Source: Candidatus Melainabacteria bacterium MEL.A1 (lineage in GTDB: Bacteria; Cyanobacteriota; Vampirovibrionia; Gastranaerophilales; Gastranaerophilaceae). From it: DNA of 64,000 bases. The notes under the pieces were generated by a model, which saw only the letters and a program-made list of their open reading frames with translations, was not told the origin of the DNA and ran no database searches. The stretch lies in assembly GCA_001765415.1 (NCBI GenBank), contig CP017245.1:62001-126000 (forward strand). Reading direction: 5' to 3'. This document shows positions 1 through 9,594 of the stretch, in pieces; position 1 is the first letter of the stretch; every line of letters starts with the position of its first letter. A program made the translations under genes and the position numbers.

Positions 1-1
1 T

Positions 2-955
2 GAGCAGAATAATAAATTTGTTTATAGTGAAGAGTGTGACAGTTTGCTTGAAGATGCGCTAAAAACAGAGGGGATTAGCGAAACACTTCAAAAGTTTTTT
101 TATATTATAAGTTTGTATCCTAATTGTGATTTCGCTTATTACGAAATAGGTATATATTTCAAAAATAGTGGTTTGTATAAAGATGCAATAAAGTATTTTG
201 AAAAAGCAGAGGAAATTAATTCTAATTTTGATGAATATTTCGCAGAATTAGGTTTTTGTTACGAGGCTATAAAAAAATATAAGAAAGCAGAATATTATTA
301 TAAAAAGGCTTTTGAAATAAATGGTAAAAATCCAAATACTAGGTATTATTGGGCTGATTATTTAGTAAATACATTAAAAGATTATGGACAAGCAGAAAAA
401 ATAATTGAAGATCTTGTTTTTGAATATCCAGAAAACGCTGATTATCACAGATTGTATGCGGATGTTATTGCAGAATTAGGGGATGTTCAAAGAGCAAGTG
501 ATGAATACAAGAAGGCTCTTGCTATTTCACCTGAAGATGAGGTTTTGTTAAATAACTATGGAACTTTTTTACTCAATAACGGAGAAACCGAAATTGCAAA
601 GATTTATTTTAAAAAGGCAATAGAAATAAATCCAAACCAAGATTTGTATAAAGAAAATTTGTATTTTGCAATAAAAAGTTCGACTAAATTATACAAATTG
701 CAAGTTAAGTATTTAAACAAAATTTTCGGACCAATTTTAGACAAACCTGCTTTAGTAACGTTTCTTTTAGCTATTTGGTTTCCGGTAACAGGGTTTGTTT
801 TAAAATGTTCAATGAAATATTCTGAACATGTTGGAAATATGTTAATATATAAACTTACAATTGTTTTAACTCTTTTATTAGTAGTTGTTTTATTGATTTT
901 GGCAGTTGCACAGTTTATAACTTTTGTTTTGATTAAATTGAAAATTATAAAATAA
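2..955 (+). CDS. TPR-repeat protein with C-terminal membrane segments (5' end outside window)
   Basis: The frame is open to the first bases of the window, so the true start lies upstream; about 317 residues are visible. At least five tetratricopeptide units can be seen, recognisable by repeated segments such as AIKYFEKAEEIN, AEYYYKKAFEIN, ASDEYKKALAIS and AKIYFKKAIEIN. TPR arrays usually form a scaffold for protein contacts. Two hydrophobic stretches near the C-terminus (around FLLAIWFPVTGFVL and LLLVVVLLILAVAQF) suggest membrane anchoring with the TPR part on one face. No catalytic motif is visible, so the partner and pathway cannot be named. The gene ends just before a convergent gene. Confidence 0.85.
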   Translation, partial: EQNNKFVYSEECDSLLEDALKTEGISETLQKFFYIISLYPNCDFAYYEIGIYFKNSGLYKDAIKYFEKAEEINSNFDEYFAELGFCYEAIKKYKKAEYYYKKAFEINGKNPNTRYYWADYLVNTLKDYGQAEKIIEDLVFEYPENADYHRLYADVIAELGDVQRASDEYKKALAISPEDEVLLNNYGTFLLNNGETEIAKIYFKKAIEINPNQDLYKENLYFAIKSSTKLYKLQVKYLNKIFGPILDKPALVTFLLAIWFPVTGFVLKCSMKYSEHVGNMLIYKLTIVLTLLLVVVLLILAVAQFITFVLIKLKIIK

Positions 956-963
956 AAAGTCAA

Positions 964-1368
964 TTAAATGGCATCTCTGATAATTTGTATAAATATATTT
1001 GGAGAAGTTCTTTTTACTTTTTTATTCATTTTTATGTCATTTACAAAGTTTTCAGCTGGAGTTTCAAATTTGAAACTTAGGTTTTCTAACTCTATTTTAG
1101 TGTTATCTTTCATTACTAAAACAGGAATATATGAGCTAAAATGTCTATGTGAACCAAATCTATAATGTTTATTTGATTTAGTATAACCATATAGGATATC
1201 AGATTGTTTAAAAGATTGAAAATTTATACTACCTGAAATAACAGATTTTTCTTCCAAAGTGCAACCGACGTTCGGAATACAAGAAAGAGTTTGTCTTGGT
1301 ATAAACAGATAAATAAAAATAAGAAAAATTACGCATGGTAATAATATCCAAAAACTATGTTTTAGCAT
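964..1368 (-). CDS. hypothetical protein with N-terminal membrane anchor
   Basis: The 134-residue product starts with a basic N-terminus and a hydrophobic segment (about residues 5-24, ILLPCVIFLIFIYLFI). It is either anchored with its C-terminal part outside the cytoplasm or exported. Two cysteines (SCIPNVGC) follow the segment, but they do not make a convincing lipobox. GGGAG lies about 7 nt before the ATG. I do not recognise the family. It converges with the TPR gene (8-nt gap) and lies downstream of the tRNA cluster on the same strand, separated from it by a terminator hairpin. Confidence 0.6.
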   Translation of the reverse strand: MLKHSFWILLPCVIFLIFIYLFIPRQTLSCIPNVGCTLEEKSVISGSINFQSFKQSDILYGYTKSNKHYRFGSHRHFSSYIPVLVMKDNTKIELENLSFKFETPAENFVNDIKMNKKVKRTSPNIFIQIIRDAI

Positions 1369-1398
1369 TGCTAATCTCCCATTTAAGTTTTTTACTAA

Positions 1399-1424
1399 AA
1401 AAGACCTCGTTATGAGGTCTTTTA
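1399..1424 (-). terminator. rho-independent terminator after the tRNA cluster
   Basis: Perfect stem AAGACCTC / GAGGTCTT with a 5-nt loop, and A and T runs on its two sides. It lies just past the 3' end of tRNA-Tyr on the minus strand, so it probably ends the tRNA transcript. It could also work in the other direction. Confidence 0.8.
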
Positions 1425-1427
1425 AAA

Positions 1428-1513
<86 letters not shown>

Positions 1514-1534
1514 ATATTTAATTATCAATAAATT

Positions 1535-1606
1535 TGCCTTTGACGGGATTTGAACCCGTGGCCTCTCCCTTACCAAGGGAGTGCGCTACCCCTGCGCCAC
1601 AAAGGC
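1535..1606 (-). tRNA. tRNA-Thr (GGU)
   Basis: Minus-strand cloverleaf with acceptor GCCTTTG / CAAAGGC, anticodon arm CTCCC-TTGGTAA-GGGAG (anticodon GGT) and T-loop TTCAAAT. CCA is not encoded. It is separated from tRNA-Tyr by about 20 nt and is probably co-transcribed with it. Confidence 0.97.
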
Positions 1607-1631
1607 TTTTCTATTTCTGTTCTTTGTACGC

Positions 1632-1720
1632 TCTTTGGGAGTGCTTACCTCTCAAAAAAGATTATCAATCTTTTTCTCGGCAGAGTCCCTGCGCCACAAA
1701 GGCTAGTGCCACAAGGGCTT
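1632..1720 (-). pseudogene. decayed tRNA-Thr-like copies
   Basis: An 18-nt stretch ending at 1704 (CCCTGCGCCACAAAGGCT on the plus strand) is identical to the 5' end of the neighbouring tRNA-Thr(GGU). The sequence that follows on the minus strand keeps pieces such as GAGAGGTAAGCACTCCC, but the anticodon arm is replaced by an AAAAAGATT/AATCTTTTT hairpin. A shorter third copy of the 5' end (AGCCCTTGTGGCACT) lies at 1704-1719. Neither copy folds into a normal tRNA. They look like relics of tandem duplication; a stable processed RNA cannot be excluded. Confidence 0.55.
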
Positions 1721-1777
1721 ATATTATAAAAGGGTTAGACTTATAAAAAAGTTTTAGCCCTCGTTTTTCAGAAAAAA

Positions 1778-1849
1778 TGCCGACTATAGGAATCGAACCT
1801 ACAACCTACGGTTTACAAAACCGTTGCTCTACCATTGAGCCAAGTCGGC
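1778..1849 (-). tRNA. tRNA-Thr (UGU)
   Basis: Minus-strand cloverleaf with acceptor GCCGACT / AGTCGGC, anticodon arm ACGGT-TTTGTAA-ACCGT (anticodon TGT) and T-loop TTCGATT. CCA is not encoded. It is the first gene of the minus-strand tRNA cluster Thr-Thr-Tyr. Confidence 0.97.
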
Positions 1850-1955
1850 TAGCTACAGTTATTATTGTATAAAGAAAATAATTAAATGTCAATACTTTCT
1901 TGAGATTTTTAATATATAATATTTTTATTAGTAAAATCAGTATAGAAAGGCTAAT

Positions 1956-2297
1956 ATGTACAGATATTTTGTTCCGATATTATTATTAATGATTTCAAAT
2001 ATTTTCATGACTTTCGCATGGTATGGTCATTTAAAACATAAATTGACTGTTTTGTGGGCGGTAATCCTTATAAGTTGGGGAATTGCGTTTTTTGAATATT
2101 GTTTTCAGGTTCCCGCAAACAGAATTGGAAGTTCTGTTTATTCTGCAGCACAACTCAAAACAATACAAGAAATAATAACTCTTGTTGTATTTAGCTTCTT
2201 TTCGGTTCTGTATTTAAAAGAAGAATTTAAGTGGAATTATCTAGTTGGATTTGTGTTTATAATATTTGCAGCATTTTTTATATTCAAAAAATGGTAA
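1956..2297 (+). CDS. DUF486 (DMT-like) small membrane protein
   Basis: A 113-residue, four-helix hydrophobic protein. Helices lie at about 5-20, 30-47, 65-85 and 92-110. The central segment, FEYCFQVPANRIG followed by SAAQLKTIQEIITL, is typical of the DUF486 family, which is related to drug/metabolite transporters of small multidrug resistance size. The function of the family is not established. A GAAAGG Shine-Dalgarno lies 6 nt before the ATG. It is monocistronic and convergent with the glycosyltransferase gene that follows. Confidence 0.85.
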   Translation: MYRYFVPILLLMISNIFMTFAWYGHLKHKLTVLWAVILISWGIAFFEYCFQVPANRIGSSVYSAAQLKTIQEIITLVVFSFFSVLYLKEEFKWNYLVGFVFIIFAAFFIFKKW

Positions 2298-2301
2298 ATT
2301 T

Positions 2302-3768
2302 TTACAATTTAACTTTTGCAACTAAAGAATTTTGAAAATCTCTACTAATAATAACATTTTTATCTTTTAACCATGTTTTTAACAAATCCTTTTCTGGATA
2401 TTTGGATAGTGAGTATGGATAATAAAACCAGTATGTATTTCCTTTGGGTAATTGGTTTAAAAGTTGATTATATTCTTCTTGATTTGTTGTTTGAAGATTA
2501 ACTTTAATGTTGTTGGATGTAAAATTTAATATTTGAGAATAAAACGCAAATTCAGAATCAGAGGCAGTATTAAATACAATTATATCATTTGTTTGATAGT
2601 TTGTTTTGATAAATTGCAAAGAATTTTTGGCATTTTCTCTATTAATACCAATTATAACGTTAAAATCTTTATAAAAATTCGGAATATAATTGCAGAAATA
2701 TAAAAATGTTAAAAATAAGATGATTACTGATTTTATTGGGTTGCTTTTCCGAATTTTATCAATTGGTATAAGTAGAAAGAATATCAAACAAGGAATTAGA
2801 AATAAGCTAACTCTTTCGTACATTGGGTATATGTGGAAAAAAGAAGCAATTATACTTATTATTAGAGTTTCTATCAGTAAATTTTGATATTGATTAAGTT
2901 TGCTTTTGCAAAGATATATTATTGAAATAATTGAAATAATTATCCCAATCAAAATAAAATTGTTTGGGTAGAAGAAGTAATTGTAATTTAATTTTATTGC
3001 GGAGAGTATTTTTATTGGGTTTAATGATAAAAATCCATCCGTTTCAAAGTAGTTTATTAGGAAAAGCTGATTTTTGTTATTTACAATGTTTGGAATAATA
3101 ATTAGTAATCCTGAAATAATTGGAAATATGGAAATTAATCCTAGTTGTTTAACTATTTGTTTTTTATAGCTAATTATTTGTTGGATTAAGTATGCCAATA
3201 TAACAAATATTGCAGGGAAAGATATCAGCGGAAATAATGCAAATAAAAGTCCAATCAAAATTAAATTTTTATTTGAAAAATTAATTAAATTTTTTTGAGG
3301 TAGTATTAAAGTTAATAAAATTGTGCAAAATACGTCTAAGGAATATTGTTTAAATTCTTGCGCATAATAAATAAGATTGTAATTAATTGCAATCAATATT
3401 GTTGCAATAATCTGTGTGAATTGGCGCTTAAATATCTTAGTTGTTAACAAAAAAAACAAAGGAAGTGATGAAATTCCTGCTAAAAAAGGTATAAGTCTAA
3501 ATGTATATTCATTTGGCTTGAATATTTGCGTTAAAACTTTAGTGGCAGACATAAAAATTGGTGGGGCGCATTGAAAATGCTCAAGCGGTCCTAAAAATTG
3601 AAAAACATTTTTATGTAATATATTTATAGCAAGAGAACATTCGTCATGCCAAAGTGAACGTTCAATTAAAAAAGCTTTAATTCTAATTATAATTCCAAAC
3701 AATAAGATTAAACTTATTAACAAATAATAAATTTTATCTTTTTTTATAATTGTAAAAATTCTATTCAT
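2302..3768 (-). CDS. GT39-like membrane glycosyltransferase (PMT/ArnT superfamily)
   Basis: A 488-residue polytopic protein with about ten hydrophobic helices. It has an acidic WHDECSLA motif in the first extracytoplasmic loop (about residues 39-46), as in GT-C enzymes that move sugars from polyprenyl-phosphate donors to proteins or lipids at the outer face of the inner membrane. The C-terminal soluble part (IVFNTASDSEFAFY region) also fits this family. Donor and acceptor cannot be read from the sequence. A short AGGA precedes the ATG. It stands alone, with no glycan cluster beside it. Confidence 0.75.
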   Translation of the reverse strand: MNRIFTIIKKDKIYYLLISLILLFGIIIRIKAFLIERSLWHDECSLAINILHKNVFQFLGPLEHFQCAPPIFMSATKVLTQIFKPNEYTFRLIPFLAGISSLPLFFLLTTKIFKRQFTQIIATILIAINYNLIYYAQEFKQYSLDVFCTILLTLILPQKNLINFSNKNLILIGLLFALFPLISFPAIFVILAYLIQQIISYKKQIVKQLGLISIFPIISGLLIIIPNIVNNKNQLFLINYFETDGFLSLNPIKILSAIKLNYNYFFYPNNFILIGIIISIISIIYLCKSKLNQYQNLLIETLIISIIASFFHIYPMYERVSLFLIPCLIFFLLIPIDKIRKSNPIKSVIILFLTFLYFCNYIPNFYKDFNVIIGINRENAKNSLQFIKTNYQTNDIIVFNTASDSEFAFYSQILNFTSNNIKVNLQTTNQEEYNQLLNQLPKGNTYWFYYPYSLSKYPEKDLLKTWLKDKNVIISRDFQNSLVAKVKL

Positions 3769-3795
3769 GAGTCCTAAACAACGTTAACAATTAAA

Positions 3796-3870
3796 TGGAG
3801 CGGAAGACGGGACTCGAACCCGCGACGTCAACCTTGGGAAGGTTGCATTCTACCACTGAATTACTTCCGC
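3796..3870 (-). tRNA. tRNA-Gly (CCC)
   Basis: Minus-strand cloverleaf with acceptor GCGGAAG / CTTCCGC, anticodon arm CAACC-TTCCCAA-GGTTG (anticodon CCC) and T-loop TTCGAGTC. CCA is encoded. Confidence 0.96.
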
Positions 3871-3917
3871 AACATTTAAACAATATAATAAATATGTTTT
3901 ATGTTCAAGTTGTTATT

Positions 3918-5105
3918 CTATTCAGCTTCTTGTTTTTTTATGCTTTCTCCTAAAAGTTCAAATGAACCTCTAGTTACAACTTTTTCACCGGCTTTTATTC
4001 CTGACAAAACTTCCGTGTATTGGTCGTTTTTCTTGCCTGTTTCAACTTTCCGTTCTTCATATGTATGAGGTGCGATTTTTACATAAGCAAAATTGTAATC
4101 CCCAAATTTTTCAACCGCATCTGTTGGTATCGCAAGTACATGCGCAATTCCGGTATTTACATACATTTCTGCATACATGTTTGGTTTTATTTTAAAATTT
4201 TTGTTTGGAATATCTGCTCTAACTTCAAGGGTTTTGGTTGTGTTATCAAGTATAGGTGAAACATAAGATAAAACGCCATTTATAGTTTCAGTACTTTCTT
4301 CAATTGTACCTGTAACAGCTTCTCCCAAATGAAGATATGGAGAATCTTTTTCAAAAGCATAACCCACAAGCCAAATTGTCTTTAAATCTGCAAGGTTAAA
4401 CAATTCTCTATTTTGTTCAACAATTTCTCCAGGATTAACTTTTCTTTCCAATAAAACTCCGTTTTTGGTCGCTTTTATTGTAATATATGGATAAATTTGC
4501 TTTGTTTTAATTACATTATCTATTGTTCCGCCATATACCGCAAGTCGTTGTCTGTAGACATTTATTAGGGAGGAACGTTTAATATTTAGTGCATCAAGAT
4601 TTGCTTTGTCTTTTCTTAACTGGGCATTTGCAGTTTCATAATCTGCACGAGAAGAAATTTTTTCGTTATACAAAGTCCTTTCTCTATTATAATTTTGAAG
4701 TGACAAATTGTACTGCGCTCTTAATTCATTTATGTTTGCATCAATATCAAGAATTTTTTCCAAAAATTCAAGTTGAATTTGACTTATTGCATCTGATTTA
4801 ATTTGAACAATTGGTTGTCCTACTTTTAATATTGCACCAGGTTCTACAAATACATTTGTAATTTTTCCGTCAATTGGAGAATAAATTCTCTCAATTGATT
4901 GATTTCTAGCTTTGAATTGTGCTGGAATTGTAATCTGTAATTCAATATCCATACCGCTTAAAGGTGATGTTTGGATTTTTGCATTTTTTTCTTGAGCTTC
5001 TGTTAAAACTATCCTTTTATTGTGCGCAGTATCATTGTTTTTGCTCCTACAGCCGGTTAATAATAGTGCTAAAGAAAATATTATAAATAATTTAAGAATT
5101 TTCAT
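3918..5105 (-). CDS. RND efflux periplasmic adaptor lipoprotein (CusB/CzcB type)
   Basis: A 395-residue membrane-fusion protein. The N-terminal signal ends in the lipobox LLLTGC (cysteine about residue 19), so it is probably a lipoprotein facing the periplasm. A biotinyl-lipoyl-like half (SPIDGKITNVFVEPGAILKV, about 85-105) is followed by a coiled-coil hairpin (about 115-180) and a second lipoyl half (ATKNGVLLERKVNPGEIV). The C-terminal barrel ends near KAGEKVVTRGSFELL. It bridges the RND pump and the TolC-like channel. Its start overlaps the end of the pump gene by 14 nt, making it the last gene of the three-gene operon. Confidence 0.92.
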   Translation of the reverse strand: MKILKLFIIFSLALLLTGCRSKNNDTAHNKRIVLTEAQEKNAKIQTSPLSGMDIELQITIPAQFKARNQSIERIYSPIDGKITNVFVEPGAILKVGQPIVQIKSDAISQIQLEFLEKILDIDANINELRAQYNLSLQNYNRERTLYNEKISSRADYETANAQLRKDKANLDALNIKRSSLINVYRQRLAVYGGTIDNVIKTKQIYPYITIKATKNGVLLERKVNPGEIVEQNRELFNLADLKTIWLVGYAFEKDSPYLHLGEAVTGTIEESTETINGVLSYVSPILDNTTKTLEVRADIPNKNFKIKPNMYAEMYVNTGIAHVLAIPTDAVEKFGDYNFAYVKIAPHTYEERKVETGKKNDQYTEVLSGIKAGEKVVTRGSFELLGESIKKQEAE

Positions 5106-8100
5106 GTTTGATTTCCTTTGTAATTTTATATAATAGCGGAATAAGGAAGATTGTAAAGAATGTTCCCACAGACAATCCTCCGATTATTGCAATTGCAAAA
5201 GGTTTTTGGCTTTGCGCTCCAATTCCGTTTGACAACGCCGCTGGTAACAATCCTAAAATAGCAACAAGTGATGCGGTCAAAACAGGTCTTAATTTTTGGA
5301 TAGCTCCTTTTTCTATTGCAGAAATTAGGTTTGTATTTGATTTGTTTTGTCTGATGATTGAAGAAAGCAATATTACGCCGTTTTGAATAGATACACCAAT
5401 TGCGGCGATAAAGCCAACACCAGCAGAAATAGAAAAATACGTTCTTGTAACAAATAGTGCAAATATACACCCTGATAGAGTTACTAAAATTGGTGACATT
5501 GCTATCAAAACAAGTCTTTTACTCTTATAATTTAAGTGAAGAATTACTCCAATTAATATTAATGTAATTGGTAGAATTATTGCCAGTCTTGTATTTGCAC
5601 TTTTTTGACTTTCTGATTGTCCAGCCCATTTGATGCGATATTCATCCGGTAATTGTAGTTTCTTGTCGAGTTCTTTTTGAGCATCTTTTACTGTAGAACC
5701 TAAATCTCTTCCTCTAATGTTAAATCTGACTATTGCAACTCGAGAGTTTTCACTTCTAGTGATAATCATTGCGCCGTTGTCAGTAGAAATATCTGTGACA
5801 TTGCTCAAAGGAACTGATATTCCTTCAGGTGTTTTTACAATAATATTTTGGATTTTCCTGTAAGAATTTCTATCTTTTGCTTCTAGTCTTAAAAATACGT
5901 CAAATCTTTTTTCGTTTTCAAGAACTTGAGTTGCGTTTTTACCTCCGATTGCAATTTCTACGACTTTTTGTATATCATCACTTCTCAAGCCGTAGCGAGA
6001 AGCTTTTACTCTATCAATTTTGATTTGATATTGCGGTTGACCGATAATTTGGTCGTAAGACAAATCCACTATTCCTTTAACATTTGAAAGTACTGCTAAG
6101 GTTTGATCTTGAAGTTTTTGCAATTCATATAAATCCGAACCATATATTTTTACGACAACTTGACCTTTAGAACCAGATACAGCTTCTTCGACGTTATCTT
6201 GAATATATTGTGTAAAATATGTTGTAATTCCGGGTATATCAGATAATTTTTCAGACATGTCTTGGATTAATTTTTGTTTGTTTTTGTGCCATTTCCAACG
6301 CCAATCTTTTGCAAGTTTTAAATCAACCATATTTTCAATGTTGCTTAAAAGGTTTGGATCTGTTCCGTCATCAGCTGAACCAATATGAGAAATCACGTTT
6401 TTTACTTCCGGATATTGTAATAAAATTTCTCGAATTTCTCTTGCTACTTCGACAGAATGCTCAATTGTTGTACTTCTAGGCAGAACAGTAACTCTTAACC
6501 AAATATTACCTTCATCAAGGTTTGGTAAAAATTCTGAACCAATAAAACAGAATAGAGTTAATGCAACAACAAACATTCCTCCAACAAGTGATAAAAATTC
6601 TTTAGGAAGTTCTTCAAGTATTTTGTTTAAAAATTTCCTATATATGTTTGTTATTTTGTCAAGAATTTTGTTGTCTTTTTCTTGAATATTTTTGACAGGC
6701 ATGTAAATTGCAGATATTGCCGGTAAAAAGAATAATGATGTAATTACTGCTCCTATTAGCGAAAATCCCATAGTGAATGCTAGTGGGTGGAATAATTTTC
6801 CTGCAACTCCATCAAATGCTAATATTGGCAAAAAGCAACATAAAATAATTATTGTAGAAAAAGTAATTACATTTCCTACTTCTTTTACCGCTTTATAAAT
6901 TATAGCTTCTTTTTTGGTTTGAGTTAATTGCCACTTGTATTCGGTAAGGCATCGGAAAATATTTTCCATTAAAATAACAGCTCCATCGACGATTATCCCG
7001 AAATCTACTGCTCCCATACTTAAAAGATTGGCTGGAATATCAAATATTTTAAATAAGGTGAATGCAAAACCAAGTGCCAATGGGATTACAAGTGATGCAA
7101 TTAATGTGATTCTTAAGTCAAGAATAAATGCAAATAAAACAATTATAACGAACACAATTCCGCAAATTACGTTATGCCCGATTGTGTGCATTGTGTTGTG
7201 GATTAATTCACTTCTTTCGTAAAATGGTTTTAGGTGGACACCTTTGGGAAGTTGAGCTTTTATATCTGGCAATTTATTTTGAAGGTTTTTTATTGTTTTA
7301 GTTGGATTTTCACCCTTTCTCATCAAAACAATTCCTTCAACAACGTCATTATCTAGGTTTTTGCCAACTTGTCCTATTCTTACTGCAGGCTCAATTGCGA
7401 CGATACCAACATCTTTAACTCTTATTGGAATTCCGTTACGTGAGGTTATAACAGTGTTTTCAATACTTTCTATATCGGAATATAATCCCAAACCCCTTAC
7501 GATATAAGCTTGGTCATTTTTAGAGATATAATGCCCGCCACCTGTTGAATTTGAAGCTTTTATTGCATCAAAAATTTCACCTACATCGAGATTGTAAAAA
7601 CGAACTTTTTCGTGATTAAGAATTACTTTATAAGTTTTTACAGGTCCACCAAAACTGTTAACTTCAATAATTCCAGGAACTTGTTTAAAAGCTTTTTCCA
7701 TTTGCCAATCTTCAATCGCCTTTAAGGTCATTGGGTTATAGTAATCAGATTCAATAGTGTATCTGTAAATTTCTCCGATTGCTGACGCATCAGGTCCTAA
7801 TACTGGTTTTACTCCGTCAGGAAGTTCTGTTTGGTAAATTCTTTCCAATACTTGTTGCCTAATCAATGATGAAGGTAATCCATCTGCGAAAACAACTTTT
7901 ATTACGGATAATCCAAAAAGAGAGCTTGAATACAATTTTTGTTCATTTGGAATTCCGTTTAAGTTTTTTTCTAAAGGAATTGTCGCTAATCGTTCTACTT
8001 CTTCGGCAGACTTTCCGGGCATTTGAGTTATAACTTGCACAATTGGATTTGTAAAATCAGGGTATGCTTCGATATCAAGAGTTTTTAGGCAATATATCCC

Positions 8101-8184
8101 TGTGAGGATTAGTAAAATGGCAATTGTTGCAGATATAAACTTGTTTTTTATTGAAAGTTTAATCAATTTGTTAAATAACTTCAT
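5092..8184 (-). CDS. heavy-metal-type RND efflux permease (CusA/CzcA family)
   Basis: A 1030-residue inner-membrane proton antiporter with the 12-helix, two-large-loop layout of RND pumps. Helix 4 carries VDFGIIVDGAVILMEN (about residues 390-405), the signature of the heavy-metal subgroup, with the acidic residues of the proton relay. Docking and pore domains are full length. With its adaptor and TolC partner it should export a metal ion or other toxic solute across both membranes. The metal cannot be deduced. It overlaps the TolC-family gene upstream and the adaptor gene downstream by 14 nt each, consistent with translational coupling. Confidence 0.94.
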   Translation of the reverse strand: MKLFNKLIKLSIKNKFISATIAILLILTGIYCLKTLDIEAYPDFTNPIVQVITQMPGKSAEEVERLATIPLEKNLNGIPNEQKLYSSSLFGLSVIKVVFADGLPSSLIRQQVLERIYQTELPDGVKPVLGPDASAIGEIYRYTIESDYYNPMTLKAIEDWQMEKAFKQVPGIIEVNSFGGPVKTYKVILNHEKVRFYNLDVGEIFDAIKASNSTGGGHYISKNDQAYIVRGLGLYSDIESIENTVITSRNGIPIRVKDVGIVAIEPAVRIGQVGKNLDNDVVEGIVLMRKGENPTKTIKNLQNKLPDIKAQLPKGVHLKPFYERSELIHNTMHTIGHNVICGIVFVIIVLFAFILDLRITLIASLVIPLALGFAFTLFKIFDIPANLLSMGAVDFGIIVDGAVILMENIFRCLTEYKWQLTQTKKEAIIYKAVKEVGNVITFSTIIILCCFLPILAFDGVAGKLFHPLAFTMGFSLIGAVITSLFFLPAISAIYMPVKNIQEKDNKILDKITNIYRKFLNKILEELPKEFLSLVGGMFVVALTLFCFIGSEFLPNLDEGNIWLRVTVLPRSTTIEHSVEVAREIREILLQYPEVKNVISHIGSADDGTDPNLLSNIENMVDLKLAKDWRWKWHKNKQKLIQDMSEKLSDIPGITTYFTQYIQDNVEEAVSGSKGQVVVKIYGSDLYELQKLQDQTLAVLSNVKGIVDLSYDQIIGQPQYQIKIDRVKASRYGLRSDDIQKVVEIAIGGKNATQVLENEKRFDVFLRLEAKDRNSYRKIQNIIVKTPEGISVPLSNVTDISTDNGAMIITRSENSRVAIVRFNIRGRDLGSTVKDAQKELDKKLQLPDEYRIKWAGQSESQKSANTRLAIILPITLILIGVILHLNYKSKRLVLIAMSPILVTLSGCIFALFVTRTYFSISAGVGFIAAIGVSIQNGVILLSSIIRQNKSNTNLISAIEKGAIQKLRPVLTASLVAILGLLPAALSNGIGAQSQKPFAIAIIGGLSVGTFFTIFLIPLLYKITKEIKHENS

Positions 8185-9472
8185 TGTCAGTCTTTAGCTC
8201 CTCTTGATTAACTTCTCTCAAAAAATTTATCCAACAATTATAATAATCTGCTAATGCGTATGTATAGCCAATAATAATTGATTTATATGATTGTTCCATG
8301 ACAATTAATGAGGTAAGATTTGATTTTCCGACTTCATAACTTCTCTTTGAAACTCGTATCATTTCATCCGAATTTTTCAAAAGTTTGTCGTTATAGAAAT
8401 TCAAATTCATTTGCGCAGTTACGAATTTTTCATACGCATTATTTAAGTCTTTTAGTGCCTTGTTTTTGGTTGAAATGTAATTCAATTCAGCTTTTTCAAC
8501 TTCTAATTTTGCGTTTTTAATCTCTGGTCTGTACGCATATAAAAGAGGAAGGTTTACAAGGCTTGCGCCTGCATAAGCTCCAGCTTTAAACCTCCCATCA
8601 TCACTCATGCCTTTTGATTGATAACCATAACCGCCTTGAATTTCTAAATCAGGTATTCTTTGTCTTGCAATTACTGTCAAATTCTTTTCTGCTACATTAA
8701 TTTGTTGTTTGGCAATTTTTATGTCAAATCTGTTTTTCAAACTATCTTCTGCAATTGTTTCAAATTCTGGCATTTGAGATTTTGGATTTGGTGTTTCAAG
8801 ATCTATAAAGTTGTTTCTGAATAAATCATCAACAGTGTCAAATTTTAAGTATGTTTTGTCTTTTGGGTTGATTGTTTTGTTGAACTCAAATGTTGCACTT
8901 TTTACATTAACTTTTGCAGTATTAACTTGAGTGGTCATTTGATTTAGAGCAATTTCTGCTTGTATAACATCAATTTCCGGTGTAGCTCCGGCTTCATATC
9001 TTCTTTGGGCAATTGTAAGAAGTTCTTTAAGAAGTTTTTGTTGCTCTTGAAGGCTTTTTAATATTGATTTTGCGGCAACAAGATTTATATAAGCTTCTCT
9101 AACATCCATTTTTAGATCAAATTCGTAGAAATTAAGATTTTCTTTTGCTAGTTCATAGTTTGCTTTAGCTAATTTCTTTCTAGCTCCTCTTTTGGCGATT
9201 TCAATGGTTTCTGTCATCCCAAAAAGTTGAGGGTTTCCTTTTCCTGCGCTGCCAAAGTTATAAAAAATGTCAAAATCGGGGTTTTGAAGTTTATTAGCTA
9301 CTTTGATGTTGTTTTTAGCTATTTCGGTATCAAGTTTGTTTGCTTGAAAATCAATATTATTTTTAATAGCGAGATTAACCGCTTCTGACAAATTAATTTT
9401 TTGTACAGAATTTTCTGCAAAACAAACATGTCCGGCAATAAGTATTAATAGTGTAATAAAAATTTTTTTCAT
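8171..9472 (-). CDS. TolC-family outer-membrane efflux protein
   Basis: A 433-residue protein with an N-terminal signal peptide (MKKIFITLLILIAGHVCFAE). Two similar halves of long amphipathic helices follow, beginning with LSEAVNLAIKNNIDFQANKL (about residues 28-47) and the repeat-like ERRYEAG/VSKRSYEVGKSN segments, as in outer-membrane factors. It is the first gene of the efflux operon. Upstream is TAGGG before the ATG and a TATAAT-like -10 at 9494-9499 on the minus strand, without a convincing -35. Confidence 0.92.
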   Translation of the reverse strand: MKKIFITLLILIAGHVCFAENSVQKINLSEAVNLAIKNNIDFQANKLDTEIAKNNIKVANKLQNPDFDIFYNFGSAGKGNPQLFGMTETIEIAKRGARKKLAKANYELAKENLNFYEFDLKMDVREAYINLVAAKSILKSLQEQQKLLKELLTIAQRRYEAGATPEIDVIQAEIALNQMTTQVNTAKVNVKSATFEFNKTINPKDKTYLKFDTVDDLFRNNFIDLETPNPKSQMPEFETIAEDSLKNRFDIKIAKQQINVAEKNLTVIARQRIPDLEIQGGYGYQSKGMSDDGRFKAGAYAGASLVNLPLLYAYRPEIKNAKLEVEKAELNYISTKNKALKDLNNAYEKFVTAQMNLNFYNDKLLKNSDEMIRVSKRSYEVGKSNLTSLIVMEQSYKSIIIGYTYALADYYNCWINFLREVNQEELKTDNEVI

Positions 9473-9559
9473 ACGCCCTAATCTTCTATCCTAATTATAG
9501 CATGTATAAGAATAGAGCGAATTAAATTTTAAGAAATTGCAACGAAAATATAACAAAAT

Positions 9560-9593
9560 AAAAAACCGCTAAACAGATGTTTAACGGTTTTTT
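9560..9593 (-). terminator. terminator after tRNA-Gly(GCC)
   Basis: Inverted repeat AACCGCTAAAC / GTTTAACGGTT (one mismatch) around AGAT, with flanking A and T runs. It sits directly past the tRNA 3' end on the minus strand. Confidence 0.8.
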
Positions 9594-9594
9594 A

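Noticed and set aside
1534..1746. 70-codon open frame on the plus strand
   Set aside because: It lies antisense across tRNA-Thr(GGU) and the decayed tRNA copies; the reading is tRNA sequence.
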